From contig JAZQEI010000022.1 in the NCBI GenBank assembly GCA_045538935.1, positions 62,001-126,000 of the forward strand: a DNA stretch of 64,000 bases. The letters run 5' to 3'. The notes beneath the pieces were generated by a model. That model searched no databases, was not told the DNA's origin, and was given only the letters and a program-made list of their open reading frames with translations. Positions 60,009 through 64,000 of the stretch are shown piece after piece. A program made the position numbers and the translations under genes. The DNA comes from RGIG3013 sp045538935. Its GTDB lineage: Bacteria > Bacillota > Clostridia > Oscillospirales > Acutalibacteraceae. Within the stretch, counting starts at the first letter, position 1. Every line of letters starts with the position of its first letter.

Positions 60009-61925
60009 CTATTTTTGCGGTCTGCCGCCCATATTAGGTCGCATACCACCGGGCCCGCCGCCATTGTCACCGCCGCCAAAGCCACCAGATGAACCATTAT
60101 ATAAATTAGATGTTAAAGAAATTGTGGTAACAGTAGTGCCGCCCGAGATTTCTAGATTCTCACCGTATCCGTTTTTATCGGCATTTTGTACGGTACCGCC
60201 AACAACTATTCTGTATTCATTGCCTTTGGTTATATTAGGTGCGGTTACAACTACGCTTTGATACTGCTTGTTAGGTGTAAACGAAACCATAACCTTACCG
60301 TTACTATCGCAAACGGCAATATTTGTTGCGCCGTTTACAGAGCCCACGCCGGTAAGAATTGCGCCTTGGTTTTGAGCATCGCTAAAGCCTTGAGCCATAC
60401 CCATAGATCCGGTTGCTATTAAAACGCCGCCCGAAACCGTAGCTTTTGTTTGATAATCAAATGCGCCGTTTCCGCTATTAGTGGGTCCGCTAACCAGAGT
60501 AACACCACCAGAAACCTCAATTGTTCCGTTAGAATCGATTCCATCACCCGATGCATCTACCAAAATATATCCGCCCGAAATATTTATAGCTCCTGTACTG
60601 TTTGTAAAGTGATTCATTCCGGGACGATTACCCATAGCCGATGAATCATTACCACCCGCAGCATTTAGTCCATCGTCAGACGCGGTAATATTTATATTGC
60701 CACCCGAAATATTTATAGTGCTGCTCTCAATACCTTCATACGATTTTAAAAAGGTTAATTCGCCACCGCTTATATTAAGGGTAGTGTCGGCATGTATGCC
60801 GTCATCACCCGACAAAGCGGTTACTCTTCCACCCGATATATCTACAAGATTATTAGAATGAATACTATCGTCTGAAGAATCTATATTAATGTTGCCGCCC
60901 GTAATTAAAACGGTGTTTTGCGATTTTATCGCTTTAGCTGATTCGGTTTGAGTGTCGGTTTGAGAATTTTGTGGCGCGGCGAAACCCCAGTTTTTGTTAA
61001 ATTCGCCGTCATCTTTAAACGATGCATTCTCACTTCCGCCGCCGGTTTTTATGTTTATTGCGCCATCTTGAATTTTGGTTAGCGTAACACTCTGTATGCC
61101 GTCATTTTGGGCGGTTATATTAATAGTGCCGCTATTTATATAAACATATCCTCTATCGGCAGCATCTTCGTTATCGCTTCGTATTCCGTCAGTGCCGGCA
61201 TTAATGTTTATTTGTGCATTGGAAATTTTTACACAGTCTTTGCCGTTTAACCCTACATTTTTTGATGTTACATCTATTTTTCCACCCGTTATTATAAGGT
61301 CATCTTTAGACACTATACCATGCTTAAGGTTTCCGTTAATATTAAGCGTTCCGTTACCGTTTATGGTTAAATCTTCTTTAGAAAAAAGAGCAGCATCTAG
61401 GGTGGTATCATTATCGGTCAAGTTATAGCTTTCACCGTCAGACAAGGTATTGATAGACCCCTCTGCCAAGGTTAAAACGACCTTTTCGGCAGATTTTATA
61501 AAAACTGCAGGGCCATTTTTGTTTGTTATATTTACACCATCTAAAACAATTTGAAGTTTTTCGGTGCTTGGCACTTGTACTGTAAGCGTTATGTTTTCTG
61601 CAGTACCCGAAACCAAATATGTGTCTGCCTTGCTTATTATAATTTGGTTATCGTTTAAGGTCACACCGCTTGGCAGATTTGTAATGTTAGAAGACAACAC
61701 TATTTGCTTTGCTGCCATCTTATCGTAGGTATCGTTTTTGTCGCGCTCGGTAAACGAAAAGTCCATACCGTTTATGTTGGCTTCTACCGCCGATTGCTCA
61801 GATGCTGTGTTTTCGTTTTGAGGTATGCTTGTGTTTTGATTATTGTTGTTAGCTTTAGGTTTTGAGCAACCCGTTACACAAAGCAACAAGCATAAAACTG
61901 TTCCAATTATTTTTAACTTTATCAT
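60009..61925 (-). CDS. Beta-helix carbohydrate-binding lipoprotein (Cthe_2159/DUF4353-like)
   Basis: A 638-aa lipoprotein. Signal peptide with lipobox VTGCSK (lipid Cys about residue 20), a low-complexity Asn-rich linker, then many degenerate repeats of the form INISGGxI-(D/S)ASDDGI(H/N) from about 180 to 480, typical of a right-handed beta-helix that binds calcium between Asp pairs. A Gly-rich tail (GGFGGGDNGGGPGGMRP) ends the chain. The layout fits the carbohydrate-binding Cthe_2159-like family. It is the last gene of an operon with DUF4956 and a VTC-domain protein and overlaps the former by 4 bases. Confidence 0.78.
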   Translation of the reverse strand: MIKLKIIGTVLCLLLCVTGCSKPKANNNNQNTSIPQNENTASEQSAVEANINGMDFSFTERDKNDTYDKMAAKQIVLSSNITNLPSGVTLNDNQIIISKADTYLVSGTAENITLTVQVPSTEKLQIVLDGVNITNKNGPAVFIKSAEKVVLTLAEGSINTLSDGESYNLTDNDTTLDAALFSKEDLTINGNGTLNINGNLKHGIVSKDDLIITGGKIDVTSKNVGLNGKDCVKISNAQININAGTDGIRSDNEDAADRGYVYINSGTINITAQNDGIQSVTLTKIQDGAINIKTGGGSENASFKDDGEFNKNWGFAAPQNSQTDTQTESAKAIKSQNTVLITGGNINIDSSDDSIHSNNLVDISGGRVTALSGDDGIHADTTLNISGGELTFLKSYEGIESSTINISGGNINITASDDGLNAAGGNDSSAMGNRPGMNHFTNSTGAINISGGYILVDASGDGIDSNGTIEVSGGVTLVSGPTNSGNGAFDYQTKATVSGGVLIATGSMGMAQGFSDAQNQGAILTGVGSVNGATNIAVCDSNGKVMVSFTPNKQYQSVVVTAPNITKGNEYRIVVGGTVQNADKNGYGENLEISGGTTVTTISLTSNLYNGSSGGFGGGDNGGGPGGMRPNMGGRPQK

Positions 61926-62593
61926 AGGTCCTCGGTTTTTTCGGCCGCCTTAATAACCGCAATTTCTAGGTTTCCGTTTTTAAGACGAAGAGCATCTATA
62001 AACTCTTTTAATTGGTTGGTATCTTTAATTTGTGCTATAAACTTTAAGCGGTAAAGACTGCCAAGATCGGTTGTTTTTACCGATAAAAGCTTATACTCTC
62101 TTGTGTATTTTTTAAATTCTTCATCAAATGCGCCGTCAATATTTATAGACTCGGGTACTGTTATATTTATAATATGCCCTTTATCTTCAAAGAAAGAAAT
62201 TTTATTAACTATAACAAAAACAACGCAAACTATTAGTGTAAACAAAACAGCAATAGCAATATAGCCTATTGCGCAAGCTAAACCTGCCGCCATTGCAAGA
62301 AAAATTGCAACAATATCTTTTGCTTTACCCGGTACCGAGCGAAAGCGCACCAAGCTAAATGCACCCATAACCGCAACACCTGTACCTATGTTGCCGTTAA
62401 CTATGGTAATAACTGTATGTACTATTGCAGGTAGCAAAATAAGTGCAGTAATTAAGCTTTTAGATGTTTGACCCTTTACGCCGCAAAATAAGGCTATTAT
62501 TACACCGCACACAAGGGCGGCCAGAGTACAGTAAAGGTAACTTGTAAAAGTTAAACTGCCATATTCAATTATTGAATTAAAAATATTGTTCAT
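61922..62593 (-). CDS. DUF4956-family membrane protein
   Basis: A 223-aa protein with four or five membrane helices in residues 15-130 and a cytosolic ferredoxin-like C-domain (about 140-223). The GAFSLVRFRSVPGKAKDIVAIFLAMAAGLA stretch, written here in halves as GAFSLVRFRSVPGKA and KDIVAIFLAMAAGL, is the family hallmark. DUF4956 genes commonly sit beside VTC-domain genes. The role is unknown; the pair may make or export polyphosphate or another polymer (inference). Confidence 0.83.
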   Translation of the reverse strand: MNNIFNSIIEYGSLTFTSYLYCTLAALVCGVIIALFCGVKGQTSKSLITALILLPAIVHTVITIVNGNIGTGVAVMGAFSLVRFRSVPGKAKDIVAIFLAMAAGLACAIGYIAIAVLFTLIVCVVFVIVNKISFFEDKGHIINITVPESINIDGAFDEEFKKYTREYKLLSVKTTDLGSLYRLKFIAQIKDTNQLKEFIDALRLKNGNLEIAVIKAAEKTEDL

Positions 62594-62601
62594 AAAAATA
62601 C

Positions 62602-63303
62602 CTACCTCAATTTATTTTGTATTTCTTTAATGTGAGCCTTGCCGTATTTTGAAAATGATTGCGGATATATTTTGCATTCACTAAGCGCCTTTACAAGCCA
62701 AAGCGGCATAGATCCTAACACCTTAAGCTCCATAACAGCTTGGTCATTTTCTAAAAGAGGTGTGCCGGTTGCGGCGTGGGTTAACGATAAATTATCGAAC
62801 CTATATCGTATATTTGTATCGAAGGTGATTCTTAAATTTTTATCGTCCTTTGCTACAAACGATAATCTTTCACAGCAAATTGCAATTTGGGGTTTTGGCC
62901 AGTTATAAAACCGCATAAAAGAATCTATCTCACGCATAATTTGGCTATTATCTGGCAAAGTGCCGTTTTGAATATAGTCTTCGGCTACGCAAAGCGGCAA
63001 AGAAAGTCTTCTTTTATAGACTATGCCGTTAAGTTTCTTTTTTAGTTCTAAAAAGACCTTGCTGTCCTTTTCTATATTACCGTATCCGCGGAGCCGTATT
63101 TTTTCTTTATACTTTTTTGCATCTATACTGTTGCGAATAAGTAAAAAAGACGGAGTGTCGAGATAAATGCTGTGCACCGTCTGGTTTGGGTATTCATCTT
63201 CGGTTATATAAGACTTAATAAGCTCTAAAAACGAACTCATTTGCAAAGCAGTTACAACATATTTTTTCTCTTTACGTTTAAATATGTATTTGTCGGCGCC
63301 CAT
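62602..63303 (-). CDS. VTC-domain (polyphosphate polymerase-like) protein
   Basis: A 233-aa triphosphate-tunnel-type protein. Basic and acidic tunnel residues are seen in FKRKEKKYVV, SIYLDTP, YKEKIRLRGYG, VFLELKKKLNGIVYKRR, VMELKVLG and SFSKYGKAHI, matching the VTC domain that polymerises phosphate from ATP in yeast. In bacteria the activity of such proteins is largely untested. AAGGAGGAAG precedes the ATG; the next gene begins 8 bases after its stop. Confidence 0.85.
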   Translation of the reverse strand: MGADKYIFKRKEKKYVVTALQMSSFLELIKSYITEDEYPNQTVHSIYLDTPSFLLIRNSIDAKKYKEKIRLRGYGNIEKDSKVFLELKKKLNGIVYKRRLSLPLCVAEDYIQNGTLPDNSQIMREIDSFMRFYNWPKPQIAICCERLSFVAKDDKNLRITFDTNIRYRFDNLSLTHAATGTPLLENDQAVMELKVLGSMPLWLVKALSECKIYPQSFSKYGKAHIKEIQNKLR

Positions 63304-63406
63304 ACTTCCTCCTTTTTAAAAATCTATCATAATTATTACGCAATAATATTTAAAATTTATTGAAAAACAAAGAACAATTTGTAAATAAAATGTAATAAAT
63401 GCAAAT

Positions 63407-63454
63407 TTAGGCAGTCATAAGTCGACCGTTGTAGCACACCTTAAGACTGCCTAA
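63407..63454 (-). terminator. Terminator-like hairpin after the aminopeptidase gene
   Basis: TTAGGCAGTC (63407-63416) pairs perfectly with GACTGCCTAA (63445-63454) around a 28-base loop, with AAATTTGC after it on the minus strand. The long loop and weak T-run make it moderate. Confidence 0.5.
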
Positions 63455-63457
63455 AAA

Positions 63458-64000
63458 TTATTTATTAAACTCTAAAAATGCTCTGTAAGCTTCGTATAAA
63501 TCAAACTTAGATATTGTTTCAAACGGAGCGTGCATTGAAAGTACGGGAACACCTAAATCTACAACATCAACACCCAAATTTGCAATAAACATTGCAACAG
63601 TACCGCCGCCGCCTGCATCTACCTTGCCGAGTTCGCCTGTTTGCCAAACTATATTTGCAGTATCGAGCATTTGTCTTATGCTTGCAACATACTCTGCCGA
63701 GGCATCGGATGTGCCACTTTTACCGCGCGAGCCTGTGTATTTTGTAATAACAACACCGTGGTTTATATAAGACGCATTGTTGCGCTCGTTAACATCGGCA
63801 AATGTGGGGTCGAAGGCTGCATTAACATCGGCCGATAAACAACGTGAATTTTTAAGAATTGTAAATACGTTTGTATCGGAAAAATTGGCAATATCACGCA
63901 CTATATGTTTTATAAAATCTGATGCTAAACCTGTATTACCGTTAGAGCCAACCTCTTCTTTGTCGGCAAAAACGGCTATGCAGGTTTTGTTTGGATTTTT
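63458..64000 (-). CDS. M18-family zinc aminopeptidase, C-terminal part
   Basis: The visible 180 residues run off the right edge, where the frame continues into KTCIAVFADKEEVGSNGNTG, the M18 motif with the catalytic Glu-Glu pair. Then come SRCLSADVNAAFDP (metal-ligand Asp), YINHGVVITKYTGSRGKSGTSDA and GVPVLSMHAPFETISKFDLYEAYRAFLEF (metal-ligand His). Family members remove N-terminal acidic or other residues from peptides in the cytosol. The 5' end and exact subtype are outside the window. Confidence 0.9.
   Translation of the reverse strand, partial: KNPNKTCIAVFADKEEVGSNGNTGLASDFIKHIVRDIANFSDTNVFTILKNSRCLSADVNAAFDPTFADVNERNNASYINHGVVITKYTGSRGKSGTSDASAEYVASIRQMLDTANIVWQTGELGKVDAGGGGTVAMFIANLGVDVVDLGVPVLSMHAPFETISKFDLYEAYRAFLEFNK

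Noticed and set aside
60009..61925. The repeat-rich lipoprotein as a CRISPR- or satellite-like DNA repeat
   Set aside because: The repetition is at protein level (degenerate beta-helix turns); DNA copies are too diverged to be a DNA repeat array.

Overview
The window looks like chromosomal DNA of a low-GC, Gram-positive, probably anaerobic gut bacterium of class Clostridia, most likely Oscillospirales or a near relative. The indications are AGGAGG-type ribosome sites throughout, many short-leader promoters with 17-bp spacers and extended -10 boxes, a eukaryote/archaeal-type ProS, a glgBCDA operon with a GlgD subunit, pyruvate phosphate dikinase, and many intracellular plant- or mucus-sugar enzymes. 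No phage, insertion sequence or CRISPR array is visible. Genes are mostly in short operons separated by strong intrinsic terminators.

Layout. 1-3 kb (minus): a hexuronate/ketogluconate operon, eda (fused to a VOC domain), kdgK, an SMP-30 lactonase and the start of a mannonate-dehydratase-like gene. 3.1-4 kb: a LytTR regulator with a DUF3021 membrane partner. 4.1-6.9 kb (minus): a large cytosolic GH-A-like hydrolase; its apparent secreted relative (1589 aa, GTG start) lies at 16.2-20.9 kb. 7-15.4 kb (mainly plus): 5'-nucleotidase, DUF2383 protein, TtcA-like thiolase, a frameshifted carD, a TIM-barrel isomerase, acpP, aroE-aroK-proS, a nitroreductase and tRNA-Arg(CCT). 21-26.9 kb (plus): a compact capEFG + glycosyltransferase + Wzy-like polymerase cluster that should make UDP-L-FucNAc and use it in a surface glycan. 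27-29.3 kb: galE diverging from a DUF896 gene and a 2-hydroxyacid dehydrogenase. 29.3-34.8 kb (minus): a GH106-like rhamnosidase, ribokinase and an MFS sugar transporter.

35-37.2 kb (plus): a DUF1538 membrane protein coupled to a tandem PII-like protein. 37.3-44 kb (minus): a three-gene operon made of a DedA-PlsC-zinc-ribbon fusion, a YfcC-type carrier and a very unusual soluble protease that joins Clp-N, a ClpB-type AAA module, a receiver-like domain, an FtsH-type AAA module and an M41 metallopeptidase in one chain. The last is the most novel-looking object in the window. 44.1-48 kb: a small basic protein with a long leader, a small membrane protein, a remnant resembling a PPDK tail, and ppdK itself. 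48.2-52 kb (minus): an FAD oxidoreductase, coaX, a CE15-like esterase and an ECF S component. 52-53.2 kb (plus): rpsF-ssb-rpsR. 53.3-59 kb (plus): glgBCDA. 59.1-60 kb: uppP. 60-63.3 kb (minus): a VTC-domain protein, DUF4956 membrane protein and beta-helix lipoprotein trio. The window ends inside an M18 aminopeptidase.

Taken together the genes describe import and intracellular breakdown of plant or host glycans (uronates, rhamnosides, esterified sugars), storage of surplus carbon as glycogen, and surface polysaccharide synthesis (UDP-FucNAc, GalE, UppP). All identifications come from reading the translated sequence; no database search was run.
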